Below are positions 25,589 through 35,559 of a DNA stretch of 64,000 nt, piece after piece (within the stretch, counting starts at the first letter, position 1; every line of letters starts with the position of its first letter). The stretch comes from VRUE01 sp963819755 (GTDB lineage Bacteria > Actinomycetota > Thermoleophilia > Solirubrobacterales > 70-9): the NCBI GenBank assembly GCA_963819755.1, contig CAWFXB010000002.1:1674001-1738000 (forward strand), given 5' to 3'. The notes under the pieces were generated by a model. The model saw nothing but the letters and a program-made list of their open reading frames with translations. It made no database searches and was not told where the DNA came from. The position numbers were made by a program, and so were the translations under genes.

Positions 25589-25631
25589 GCGGTCGCCCTT
25601 TGGACCGCATGCCGCACCAAACCTCGACCGC
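25589..25631. repeat. 43-nt palindromic element, solo copy 3
   Basis: Same 9-5-6-3-6-5-9 layout as the pair at 18313 and 19291: GCGGTCGCC, CTTTG, GACCGC, ATG, CCGCAC, CAAAC, CTCGACCGC. It lies between the csp terminator and typA and ends 5 nt before the typA start codon. There is no nuclease gene beside it, so it is a solo or empty copy. Confidence 0.75.
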
Positions 25632-25636
25632 ACTCC

Positions 25637-27466
<1,830 letters not shown>

Positions 27467-27491
27467 CATGCCATCGGGCGAGCAATTTTTC

Positions 27492-27521
27492 TTGACTATT
27501 AACCCCTGCGCACGCTAAACC
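27492..27521 (+). promoter_or_regulatory. Sigma70-like promoter for the exported Cys-rich gene
   Basis: TTGACT (27492-27497) and TAAACC (27516-27521) separated by 18 nt, in an AT-rich patch after typA and about 45 nt before the ATG of the next gene, which has its own AAAGGAG site. The -35 is good and the -10 weak. Confidence 0.45.
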
Positions 27522-27566
27522 ACTCCTGGGAGGCAGGCCAACAGGTCTACGAAAAAGGAGCAAGAC

Positions 27567-28901
27567 ATGGATCGCGGACTGAGAACGCTGGGCCTTGCGT
27601 TTCTGGTCGTACTGGCCATCGCCGCTTGGGCGGCCGCGGCCGCACACGCCGAACTCGAATTCCAGGCGCTAGAAACGCTCCAATACGGCGAATCCGAAGA
27701 AGAACAGGAAGACGTGCCCGTGCCCGCGACCCTGCATGCCACCCAGGTCGCCGAAGAACCGATCGCGATCCGCATCGGCGAAGCCAAAATTCAATGCACC
27801 ACCGCGACAGCCACCGCCACGCTGTCAACCGGCTCCTCGCCGACGCTCGACCTCGCCCCGAGCTATTCCGGTTGCAAACTCGGCGGCGCCTTGACGACCG
27901 AAGTCAAAACTGAAGGCTGCGGCTTCCATGTCGATCTGCTCGAAGAAGTCGAAGCCACGCTGTTCAGCGCTCAGACCGACATAGTGTGCCCGGGTAAAAG
28001 CGAAATACTGGCAACCGTCAAATTCCTCGGCAAAACGTCGTGCTTGATTCACATCCCGGCCCAGACCGGCCTGAAAACCGTCAAAGCGATAACGATGCTC
28101 GAAGATTCACCCGATGACTTCACACTGAAGCACGAAGTCAGCTCGCTCAAGGCGAATGTTAAAAACGGCGAAGTGTCATGTCCCATCACCCCTGGCGAAT
28201 ACACTAAAGCCGAACTGACGGGGAACACACTCGTGACCGCAAACGGCACCGGCGAAGGGGTCCCCCCGGTAAAAGTCCAGCCCAGGCCGGTGGAAAAAAT
28301 ACATTTCGGCGTTGAAAAAGAAGACGTCTGGATCGTCGGGAAAGTGCTGTCGAAACAGGTGTTCGGTTTCGGTCTCGGCAAAGTCGAATGCGCCGCGGGT
28401 CAGGCTTTTCAGAATGTCGAAAGTCCCACCAAAACGATATCCATCCTGAACTTCGCTCCCCTTGAAAAATACGAAGAATGCGAACACCCCAGCTCCGGCA
28501 AAGCGACTGAAGTTCTATTCAAAGGCTGCGGCTTCGAACTGGTGGGCAACGTGCTGAACAAAAGCCCCCTGACGGGCGGTTTGCGCGTCGCTTGTATGGG
28601 CGGCGGGATGCAGGTCCGAATCAACGAATTCTGCAAAATTCTGATCCCCGAACAACTCGGTCTCAACGACCTGGGAATTCGACGAGTCGCGTTTTACAAC
28701 GAGGGGACCGGGAAAAAAAGGGAAATCGGGGTTGAATTCAAAATCGTCGGACTCGAATACGAAGAAAACAATGAAATGGGCTGCCAGCAGCCCAACGTGC
28801 GTAGGAAAGACGGGACCATCACCGGAACGTATTTCTTTCAGGCCTTTGAAAAAGAAGGAGAAGAAAAACAGGTGGGACTCTGGGCTGTGCTCACACCGTA
28901 G
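27567..28901 (+). CDS. Exported Cys-rich protein with two tandem domains
   Basis: 444 aa with a signal peptide (residues 1-28, ending AAHAE). The mature chain holds two related domains (about 60-230 and 260-440). Each has a GCGF motif (TEGCGFHVDLLE; FKGCGFELVGNV), a following IVCPGK/VACMGG cysteine, a third cysteine (TSCLIHIPAQTGL; EFCKILIPEQLGL) and a closing cysteine (EVSCPI; MGCQQP). This order recurs in the three genes at 35560, 36667 and 46153 as MNGC-D-Y, LVCP and PQTGLKGA, so all are one family. Glutamates are almost all GAA and lysines mainly AAA. I recall the family as common in Solirubrobacterales; its function is unknown. Confidence 0.75.
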   Translation: MDRGLRTLGLAFLVVLAIAAWAAAAAHAELEFQALETLQYGESEEEQEDVPVPATLHATQVAEEPIAIRIGEAKIQCTTATATATLSTGSSPTLDLAPSYSGCKLGGALTTEVKTEGCGFHVDLLEEVEATLFSAQTDIVCPGKSEILATVKFLGKTSCLIHIPAQTGLKTVKAITMLEDSPDDFTLKHEVSSLKANVKNGEVSCPITPGEYTKAELTGNTLVTANGTGEGVPPVKVQPRPVEKIHFGVEKEDVWIVGKVLSKQVFGFGLGKVECAAGQAFQNVESPTKTISILNFAPLEKYEECEHPSSGKATEVLFKGCGFELVGNVLNKSPLTGGLRVACMGGGMQVRINEFCKILIPEQLGLNDLGIRRVAFYNEGTGKKREIGVEFKIVGLEYEENNEMGCQQPNVRRKDGTITGTYFFQAFEKEGEEKQVGLWAVLTP

Positions 28902-28922
28902 CGCGGGCGCTGCGGAGGGCGC

Positions 28923-28957
28923 CTCAAGCAGCCCGGGGGTGCTCCGGGCTGCTTGAG
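28923..28957. terminator. Bidirectional terminator
   Basis: Perfect 14-bp inverted repeat (28923-28936 with 28944-28957), 7-nt loop, between convergent genes ending at 28901 and 28966. Confidence 0.8.
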
Positions 28958-28965
28958 TTACGCCT

Positions 28966-30198
28966 CTAAACAGTCGCGGCGGCCTGCTCGGACTGGCTTT
29001 CCTCGGCGGCTTTCGCCTTTGCGGCTTCGGCCTCCGGGGTGGGCTCGTCGACGTTGCGCGGCAGCAGCACTTCTTTGGCGATGACCAGGCGCTGGATCTG
29101 GCTGGTCCCCTCGTAGAGCTGCATGATCTTCGCGTCGCGCATCAGTTTCTCGACCGGGTACTCCTTGATGAAGCCGTAGCCGCCGTAGACCTGCACGGCG
29201 TCGACGGCGATCTCCATCGCCGAGTCGGCGGCGAAGCGCTTGGCCATCGAGGAGACGCGGCTGTTGCGCTGCCCCTGGTCGAGCATCACTGCCGAGTGCC
29301 AGACCAGCAGGCGGCCGGCCTCGACCTTGGTGGCCATGTCGGCGATCATGAACTGGATCGCCTGGTGCATCGCGATCGGCACCCCGAACTGAACCCGTTC
29401 TTTGGAGTACTCGACTGCGTACTCCAGAGCCGCGCGGCCTATGCCGACGGCCATAGCCGAGACACCGGGGCGGGTCCGGTCGAGGGTCATCATCGCCAGT
29501 TTGAAGCCCTTGTTCTCCTCGCCGATCAGATTCTCGGCCGGGATCTCGACTTCGTCGAAGGAGATGGTCGCGGTGTTGGAGGCCCGCTGGCCCATCTTGT
29601 CCTCCTTCTTGTCGACGGTGACCCCGGGGAGGTTCGCGTCGACGACGAAGGCGCTGATGCCGCGGTGGCCGGCCTCGGGGTCGGTCTTGGCGTAGACCGT
29701 GAACCAGTCGGCGTAGCTGCCGTTGGTGATGAAGCACTTCGAGCCGCTGATGACGTACTTGTCGCCCTTCTTGACAGCGCGGGTTTTCATCCCGGAGACG
29801 TCGGAGCCGGCGTCGGGCTCGGTCAGGCAGAAGGAAGCGAGCTTGTTGCTTTCGGTCAGCATGCCGAGGTACTTCTGCTTGGTCTGCTCGGAGCCGCCGA
29901 GGGTGACCGGGGCCGAGGCGAGGCCGTTGGCCATCAGCGACGTGGCGATGCCGGAGCAACCCCAGCCGAGCTCTTCCTCGATCAGGCAGCCGGAGAGGTA
30001 ATCGAGCCCGGGGCCGCCGTAGGCCTCGGGGATGTGGGTGTTCATCAACCCGACCTCCCAGGCCTTGTCGATGATCTCCTGGGGCCAGGTGCCGTCCTTG
30101 TCGTACTCCCAGGCGACCTTGCGGATCTCTTTCTCCGCGAAGTTGTGCGCCAGCTCGCGCAGGTCTTTCTGCTCGTCGGTCAGGGTGAAGTCAACCAC
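28966..30198 (-). CDS. Acyl-CoA dehydrogenase
   Basis: 410 aa. Family landmarks: AFCLTEPDAGSD-type FAD-binding segment (ASFCLTEPDAGSDVSG), ITNGSYADWFTVYAKT, the RVQFGVPIAMHQAIQF helix, VQVYGGYGF and the catalytic-base segment YEGTSQIQRLVIAKE. It performs the FAD-dependent alpha,beta-dehydrogenation of acyl-CoA in fatty-acid or branched-chain degradation; chain length cannot be read. The C-terminus has an extra Ala/Glu-rich tail of about 25 residues. A TetR-type palindrome lies 38 nt upstream of the start. Confidence 0.95.
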   Translation of the reverse strand: MVDFTLTDEQKDLRELAHNFAEKEIRKVAWEYDKDGTWPQEIIDKAWEVGLMNTHIPEAYGGPGLDYLSGCLIEEELGWGCSGIATSLMANGLASAPVTLGGSEQTKQKYLGMLTESNKLASFCLTEPDAGSDVSGMKTRAVKKGDKYVISGSKCFITNGSYADWFTVYAKTDPEAGHRGISAFVVDANLPGVTVDKKEDKMGQRASNTATISFDEVEIPAENLIGEENKGFKLAMMTLDRTRPGVSAMAVGIGRAALEYAVEYSKERVQFGVPIAMHQAIQFMIADMATKVEAGRLLVWHSAVMLDQGQRNSRVSSMAKRFAADSAMEIAVDAVQVYGGYGFIKEYPVEKLMRDAKIMQLYEGTSQIQRLVIAKEVLLPRNVDEPTPEAEAAKAKAAEESQSEQAAATV

Positions 30199-30235
30199 TG
30201 CAGCGTGCTCCTTTATCTCGGTGGGAGAGGGCCGA

Positions 30236-30251
30236 TTGACTGGTCAGTCAA
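30236..30251. promoter_or_regulatory. TetR-type operator upstream of the acyl-CoA dehydrogenase gene
   Basis: Inverted repeat TTGACT-GGTC-AGTCAA. This matches the TGACTG/CAGTCA type of site bound by TetR-family regulators of fatty-acid catabolism in many bacteria (established for PsrA/FadR-like regulators as a class). It lies between the divergent starts at 30198 and 30272. The cognate regulator is not in this window. Confidence 0.6.
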
Positions 30252-30271
30252 CCAGCTTCAAAGAGTAGCGG

Positions 30272-30772
30272 ATGGCCCGCCAAGCGGGGAAGCCCTACCC
30301 TGGGATGGCGATGCTTCCCTTAGGAGGTCTGATCGACATCCAGGCGGGCTTTGTGCTCACGCTGATCACGCTCATCGCGCTGCCCATCGCCCTGATTGCC
30401 TTTGCTCGCACGGGGCCTCTCTGGCAGAGCATCGGCAAAGGGCCGTTTGCGATCGAGCAGGAGATGCCGCCGCCGAGCCGGCTCTCTCAGCCCGAGCCCC
30501 CGGTCGACCGCAAGCTGCAGGAGACAGAGGCGCGACAGATGCTCGAGGCGAAGTCCTACCGGCGCCGGCAGCATGGCGAGGCGCCGCTCGACGTCGAGGC
30601 CGAGGTGACGCGGCTGCTCGAATCCCCCGGTGCGGCGGGCCCGGCGATCGACGAGAAGCTGCGCGCCGAGGTGCGCCAGCTGGTCGTCGCCCGCAACGAA
30701 CGCCGCATGCGACGGGGCGAGGATCCGCTCAACGTCGAGGCCGAGATGGAACGCCAGCTCGCGGATTTGTAG
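30272..30772 (+). CDS. Membrane-anchored protein with a duplicated charged motif
   Basis: Up to 166 aa; ATGs at 30272, 30305 and 30311 are all possible. A single N-terminal helix (FVLTLITLIALPIALIAFA) is followed by a cytoplasmic or external charged region with two copies of one motif: ARQMLEAKSYRRRQHGEAPL then DVEAEVTRLL, and RQLVVARNERRMRRGEDPL then NVEAEMERQL. The copies are about 45 residues apart and share the order R-x-L/M, R-R, GE-x-PL, VEAE. This is an internal duplication and resembles short SHOCT-like helical modules. Two genes with the same orientation follow closely. Function unknown. Confidence 0.65.
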   Translation: MARQAGKPYPGMAMLPLGGLIDIQAGFVLTLITLIALPIALIAFARTGPLWQSIGKGPFAIEQEMPPPSRLSQPEPPVDRKLQETEARQMLEAKSYRRRQHGEAPLDVEAEVTRLLESPGAAGPAIDEKLRAEVRQLVVARNERRMRRGEDPLNVEAEMERQLADL

Positions 30773-30786
30773 GATCGAGGGAGCCG

Positions 30787-31122
30787 ATGGCCGCCGACCG
30801 CGACAACCTCTACGAGGTCGAGGAGCTGCTCAACCAGCCCGGGACCTATTTCAACCCGCAGACCGAGGTGCTGGTCGTGGTCGACGACTCGACCTCGCTC
30901 GACCAGGAGGTCTTCAACCTCGAGGACTACGAGGGCGCCGACTGGGTGCGGATCTCCGACGAGGTTCCGGTCGACGAGGACCGCCGCGACCGGGCGCTGG
31001 AGACCTTCCAGACCCACTACCACCCGGGTTCGACCGGATCGGTCTCCGAGACCGCGCTCGAACAGGGCGACGAGGAGCTCGACGAGGACGAGGACGGCCA
31101 GGACCCCGGCCGCGAGGATTAG
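30787..31122 (+). CDS. Acidic hypothetical protein (111 aa)
   Basis: 111 aa from the ATG at 30787, after CGAGGGAGCC. Strongly acidic: the last 20 residues are mostly Asp and Glu. The middle has alternating hydrophobics (TEVLVVVDDSTSLDQEVFNLEDY) and a short DWVRISDEVPVDE segment. No signal peptide or membrane segment. It begins 14 nt after the previous stop and ends 8 nt before bcp, so the three are likely one operon. I do not recognise a domain. Confidence 0.6.
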   Translation: MAADRDNLYEVEELLNQPGTYFNPQTEVLVVVDDSTSLDQEVFNLEDYEGADWVRISDEVPVDEDRRDRALETFQTHYHPGSTGSVSETALEQGDEELDEDEDGQDPGRED

Positions 31123-31130
31123 CGCCGCCG

Positions 31131-31592
31131 ATGCTCGAAGCAGGCGACGCCGCCCCCGACTTCACGCTGCCCGGCCAGGATGGGGCGGAGCTGACCCTCT
31201 CCAGCCTGCGCGGCGAGACCGTCGTCCTCTACTTCTACCCCCGCGCCGATACGCCGGGCTGCACGACCCAGGCCTGCGGCGTGCGCGACCGCAACGCCGA
31301 CTACAAGGCCGCCGGCGCCCGGGTGATCGGCGTCTCACCCGACGAGCCGGAGGCGCTGAAGAAGTTCGCCGACAAATACGACCTCGAGTTCACCCTGCTG
31401 GCCGACGCCGACCACGCCGTCGCCGAGGCCTACGGCGCCTGGGGCGAGAAGTCGATGTACGGGAAGAAGTACATGGGCGTGCAGCGGGCGACCTTTCTGA
31501 TCGATCCCGACGGCAAGGTCGCCAAAGTCTTCCCCAAGATCTCGCCGAAAACGCACGACGATGTCGTGCTCGTGGCACTCGCTGGTCTCTAA
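31131..31592 (+). CDS. bcp: Thioredoxin-dependent peroxiredoxin (BCP/PrxQ)
   Basis: 153 aa from the ATG at 31131. The active-site segment RADTPGCTTQACGVRD carries the peroxidatic Cys 44 and a second Cys at 49, the C-x4-C arrangement of E. coli BCP. The thioredoxin fold continues with VIGVSPDEPEALKKFADKY, FTLLADADHAVAEAYGAWGEK and the late RATFLIDPDGKVAKVFPK. It reduces peroxides with electrons from thioredoxin in the cytoplasm. Confidence 0.95.
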   Translation: MLEAGDAAPDFTLPGQDGAELTLSSLRGETVVLYFYPRADTPGCTTQACGVRDRNADYKAAGARVIGVSPDEPEALKKFADKYDLEFTLLADADHAVAEAYGAWGEKSMYGKKYMGVQRATFLIDPDGKVAKVFPKISPKTHDDVVLVALAGL

Positions 31593-31653
31593 AGAGTCGA
31601 TTCCATATATACGGGGCATTTATCGGGGTTGAATTGCTAATATCCCCGCCTCA

Positions 31654-33114
31654 ATGCTAAGCGAACCCCAGATCTTGCGCTTCAACCCGTGGTGGACGGA
31701 TTCGGGCTGGGAGACGAATGATCTCCACCTGCGACGGCTCGACGACAGCCCTGTTCGGCTCGGCGCGCCCCAGGTGGATGAGATTGACCTCCGTGCGCCC
31801 GGTATCCACGTTCTCCGCGGTCCGCGCCAGGTCGGCAAGTCGACGGATCTGAAGCTGCTCGCCCGCCGTGCCCTGGGTGCGGGCGCCGAGCCTCGGCAGG
31901 TCGTCTACCTCTCTCTCGACCTACTAGAAGACGAACCGCCGGCGGCGTTGGTCGAATCGGTCAACCGTGCCTTGGAACTAGCCTCCTCGCCGCCCGGGGC
32001 ACGGCTGATCATGCTTGATGAGGTGACCGCCGCCCGGCGCTGGCAGACCGCGGTGAAGGCCCTGTGGGACGAAGGGTGCATCGATCGCGATGTCGTTGTC
32101 TGCACCGGTTCCTCCGCGGTGGATCTTGCCGAAGGCGCCACCGAGCGGTTGCCCGGTAGGCGCGGCCTAGGTCGCGATTTCCTCGTCCTGCCGCAGGACT
32201 TCGCTTCGTTCTGCCGTGCGGTCGATGCGACGGTCCCAGCGAGTCCGGGCCTGACCGTGGCCGAGATCGTCAGCGCTGAGGGTCGCGACGTCGTTGCGGA
32301 GGCGCGTATCCATCTTCCGGCTTTGCAGCGCGGGCTGGAGCGCTACCTCCTGTTCGGCGGGCTGCCGGCCGCGGTCGTCGAGGCGGCCTCCGGGCATCCT
32401 GAGCCCAGTGAGGAAGTTCAGAGGATCCTCTGGGATTCCCTAGTCAAGGAGGCGCAACGGCGCGGAGCCTCGGTCCCGGCCACCCAATCTCTGCTCGAGC
32501 GCGTGATGCGATCGCTCGGGTCGAAGCTGAGTTGGTCGAAGATGGCGCGTGAGATGGGGGTGCCCCTGGGGCGTCCCCGACAACGGGCCGGGAATCGCAG
32601 CGATCCCCGTACCGTGCAGAGCTATGTCGAGCTGTTGGCGGCGAACTACTTCGCGCTCATCCTCTACTTCTGGAAGCAGGACTCTGGCAGCGGCGACGTC
32701 GCCAAGGACAAGAAGGTCTATTTCGGCGACCCGCTGCTGCAGACGATCGTGGCGAACCGGGTCGGCCTTCCCCGCAACCGCCATGCCGAGGTCGAGAACG
32801 CCGTGGCGCTGGCGCTGTATCGGCGCTACGAGCCGCCGGAGCGAAACGCCGAGAACATGCGGGCTCCCGAGCGCCTGCATGTATGGGGAACGCGGCGTGG
32901 CGGCGAGATCGACTTTGTTTGCGGCCCTCGCGAGCAGATCGATGCAGTCGAGGTGGCTGACTGGGCATCGCTCGATCGCCGCAAGGCAACCGCTCCAGCG
33001 CGGGCTCTTCCCGGCCGGCCCTCGCTGGTGGCAAGCCGCGACGAGCTCGACTTTGGCAAGTCGGCCAATATCGTGCCGGCCGCCTTGCTGCTCTGGGCGC
33101 TGTCCCTGAATTGA
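31654..33114 (+). CDS. AAA ATPase with DUF4143-type C-terminal domain
   Basis: 486 aa. Walker A RGPRQVGKSTDLKLLA (about residue 58), Walker B RLIMLDEVTAARRW (about 118), sensor CTGSSAVDLAEG. Then FCRAVDAT and RYLLFGGLPAAVVEA, and a C-terminal region with HVWGTRRGGEIDFVCGPREQIDAVEVADW, which is the nuclease-like DUF4143 motif (E-I-D-F then E-V). Proteins of this build are common, often variable between strains, and their role is not known; some are suspected in defence. It stands alone, with an AT-rich upstream gap of 61 nt. A GNAT-like gene follows. Confidence 0.85.
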   Translation: MLSEPQILRFNPWWTDSGWETNDLHLRRLDDSPVRLGAPQVDEIDLRAPGIHVLRGPRQVGKSTDLKLLARRALGAGAEPRQVVYLSLDLLEDEPPAALVESVNRALELASSPPGARLIMLDEVTAARRWQTAVKALWDEGCIDRDVVVCTGSSAVDLAEGATERLPGRRGLGRDFLVLPQDFASFCRAVDATVPASPGLTVAEIVSAEGRDVVAEARIHLPALQRGLERYLLFGGLPAAVVEAASGHPEPSEEVQRILWDSLVKEAQRRGASVPATQSLLERVMRSLGSKLSWSKMAREMGVPLGRPRQRAGNRSDPRTVQSYVELLAANYFALILYFWKQDSGSGDVAKDKKVYFGDPLLQTIVANRVGLPRNRHAEVENAVALALYRRYEPPERNAENMRAPERLHVWGTRRGGEIDFVCGPREQIDAVEVADWASLDRRKATAPARALPGRPSLVASRDELDFGKSANIVPAALLLWALSLN

Positions 33115-33165
33115 GACAACAGGGCGCAACGGCGTTCCCAGCAGAGATCGGAGCCGTACCTTAGA

Positions 33166-34134
33166 TTGCTCTGGGTGAAGCCGCACGGTGACTTCGACCC
33201 CGAGCTGAGCGCGCTCTTCGACAATCTCGCCGGTCCCGGCAGGCTGTATGGGCTCGAGCGGCACTTCTGGCTCGATCTCTGGCGCGTGCCGGTGCTCGAA
33301 GCAGTGGAAGGGGAGGGCATTGAGATGCGGCACTATGGCCCGATTCGGGCGTTTGGGATCGCGAAGGAGCCTCGCACGCCCCTGTTCAACCTCATCCTCG
33401 GTGCGACCGCTCCAGGCACGGTCGCGGACGGTCATCTGGCGTCGGCGCTCGACTGGACCGAGTCACTCGGCCTCGATTGCCGTATCCCGGTCCGGCCGGA
33501 ATTCGGCGAACCGGATGCCGTCGAAGACCACCTCAATCGACGCGGCTACCGTCACACTGCATACTTGGCGACCTTCGTTCGCGGCGGGCAGCCGCCGGAC
33601 TTCCCCGAGCCGCTCGGCATCGAGGTCGAAGAGATTGTCGAGGAAGGCGAGGGGTTCAGCTACTTCCTTTCCAACGGAGATCACTTCTGGGCGGGGAACG
33701 GGTTCGTGGATGGCCTGCCAGGTCGCCGCGACTGGCGCAGCTACATCGCGATCGACGCGGAGAAGGACGAGGGCATCGGCGCGGCGACGATGATGCTGCA
33801 CCACCGGGTCGCGCAGATGGGCTTCGTGTCCACCTGCGAGTCAGCCCGGGGCAAGGGCGGCCACCTGGCGCTGCTGCGCAGGCGTATCGTCGACGCTCTC
33901 GCCGCCGGCGCGCGGGAGCTCTTTGCCGTGACCGAAGAGTCGCTCGACTTCCCGGACAGCGTGTCGCCCCCCGCCCGCAATCTCGTCCGGGCCGGCTTCT
34001 CGCTGGCGGCGGCGCGGTCGGTCTGGCGACCACCCGAGGATCTGGTTGCCAAGGCCGACGATGAGGACGAAGACGAGGAACTAAATGGCGACGATGGGCT
34101 GGACGACGACCATGACTTCGAGTTCGAGCACTGA
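33166..34134 (+). CDS. GNAT-like acetyltransferase with acidic tail
   Basis: Up to 322 aa (TTG at 33166 or GTG at 33175). The chain looks like a GNAT fold: a strand with GIGAATMMLHHRVAQMGFVSTCESARGKGGHLALLRRRIVDAL (acetyl-CoA-binding loop, with ARGKGG resembling the R/Q-x-x-G-x-G/A signature) and the last strand FAVTEESL. The first 140 residues could be a second, degenerate GNAT copy. The last 30 residues are almost all Asp and Glu. No partner gene is obvious. Substrate unknown. Confidence 0.6.
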   Translation: MLWVKPHGDFDPELSALFDNLAGPGRLYGLERHFWLDLWRVPVLEAVEGEGIEMRHYGPIRAFGIAKEPRTPLFNLILGATAPGTVADGHLASALDWTESLGLDCRIPVRPEFGEPDAVEDHLNRRGYRHTAYLATFVRGGQPPDFPEPLGIEVEEIVEEGEGFSYFLSNGDHFWAGNGFVDGLPGRRDWRSYIAIDAEKDEGIGAATMMLHHRVAQMGFVSTCESARGKGGHLALLRRRIVDALAAGARELFAVTEESLDFPDSVSPPARNLVRAGFSLAAARSVWRPPEDLVAKADDEDEDEELNGDDGLDDDHDFEFEH

Positions 34135-34154
34135 GGCGGATGTGACTCGGGCCC

Positions 34155-35261
34155 TCAGGCGCTCTCGAGCTGCTCGATGCCGCTGGCGCGCTGGCCGCCG
34201 GCGGCCAGCATCAGTTTGAAGTCGTGTGGGCTGGAGGCGTAGTCGAGCGCGACCTGCTCGGCGATCTTGCCCTCCATCACGTAGCGCAGCAGCGACTGGT
34301 CGAAGGTGCGCATGCCGTAGTACTCGCCCTCTGCGATCACCTCGGTGATCTTGCCGGTTTCGTCGGGGTTGAGGATCAGGTCCTGGACCCGGCCGGTGAC
34401 GACCAGCACCTCGGAGGCGGGAACGCGCCCCTCTCCGGTGACGTCGGGGACGAGGCGCTGAGCGATCGCCCCTTTCAGGGTCGAGGAGAGCATCACGCGG
34501 GCCTGGTGCTGGAGGTGGGGAGGGAAGAAGTCGATGATGCGGTTGATCGTCTCGGTTGCGTCCAAGGTGTGGACGGTGGAGAGGACGAGGTGGCCGGTCT
34601 CAGCAGCGGAGAGGGCGGTACGCACCGTCTCCTCGTCGCGCATCTCGCCAATCAGGATCACGTCGGGGTCCTGGCGCAGGACCCGGCGCATCGCGCGGGC
34701 AAAGCTCTCGGTGTCGGAGCCGACCTCGCGCTGGTTGACGATCGAGCCTTTGTCTTCGTGCAGGTACTCGATCGGGTCCTCGAGCGTGACGATGTGATGC
34801 GCCCGGGTGCGGTTGATGTGGTCGATCATCGCCGCCAGGGTCGTGCTCTTGCCCGAGCCGGTCGTGCCGGTGACGAGGATGATCCCGCGCTGCTCCTCGG
34901 CCAGGTTGGTGACGACCTCGGGCAGGCCAAGGTCCTCAACCGAGCGGATTTCGAACGGGATCGCACGGCAGACGATCGAGGTCGAGCCACGCTGTTTGAA
35001 GACGTTGACGCGGAAGCGGGAGAGGCCAGGAATCGCGTAGGAGAAGTCAGCCTCGCCGCATTCCTCGAACTCGGTCAGCGAGCGCACCTCGGCGATGTCG
35101 TGAAAGGCCTTCTCGGTGTCCTCGCCGCTGAGCGGCTCATGGCCCTCCAGGGCCGTCAGCTCACCGTGCAGGCGAATGGTCGGCGGCGCGGCCACCTTGA
35201 CGTGCAGGTCGGAGCCGCCTCGCTCGACGAGCGTGCGCAGCGCTGAGTCGATCTCGAACAT
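34155..35261 (-). CDS. pilT: Type IV pilus retraction ATPase PilT
   Basis: 368 aa. Secretion-ATPase motifs in order: LVERGGSDLHVKVAAPPTIR (N-terminal domain), Walker A VTGTTGSGKSTTLAAMIDHIN, the Asp box THHIVTLEDPIEYLH-like segment, Walker B DPDVILIGEMRDEETVRTALSAAETGHLVLSTVHT with the His box, then AIAQRLVPD. The AIAQRLVP and late EIL-like positions suit PilT rather than PilB. It would power pilus retraction; no other pilus genes are in the window, so the rest of the system lies elsewhere. Confidence 0.95.
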   Translation of the reverse strand: MFEIDSALRTLVERGGSDLHVKVAAPPTIRLHGELTALEGHEPLSGEDTEKAFHDIAEVRSLTEFEECGEADFSYAIPGLSRFRVNVFKQRGSTSIVCRAIPFEIRSVEDLGLPEVVTNLAEEQRGIILVTGTTGSGKSTTLAAMIDHINRTRAHHIVTLEDPIEYLHEDKGSIVNQREVGSDTESFARAMRRVLRQDPDVILIGEMRDEETVRTALSAAETGHLVLSTVHTLDATETINRIIDFFPPHLQHQARVMLSSTLKGAIAQRLVPDVTGEGRVPASEVLVVTGRVQDLILNPDETGKITEVIAEGEYYGMRTFDQSLLRYVMEGKIAEQVALDYASSPHDFKLMLAAGGQRASGIEQLESA

Positions 35262-35344
35262 CGAGGCCTTTATCGGAGAGGAGGCGAAATTCCATTAGGT
35301 CTGCTTCCGATCGCCCGGTAGTCGTACCCTGAGCCCCCCAACCT

Positions 35345-35559
35345 CGCAGCTCGACGTCCATGCGAGCCGGCGTAGATGTCCAATGCTCACACGTGCATAG
35401 CGAGGCAAACGCACCGCCATCGTTGCAAGCCCCAGCCATCCTAGGCTAGTCAGGCAGCCAATTTCGATTGATCTGGGCTGGCCGTCTATTGATGAGCCAT
35501 CCCCAAATAGGGCAGGCGCCGCGTCAAAACGGCCCGGCGTGAAACTCAAAGGAGACGAG
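35345..35559 (+). promoter_or_regulatory. Leader region, copy 1 (diverged)
   Basis: Upstream region of the first small exported gene, homologous to the regions before 36667 and 46153. Conserved blocks are a degenerate form of the 26-nt palindrome (35354-35379), the GCTCACACG and GGCAAACGC blocks, a TATTGA -10-like box before ATGAGC, and the closing GTGAAACTCAAAGGAGACGAG context with the ribosome-binding site. The centre is not conserved. Confidence 0.6.
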
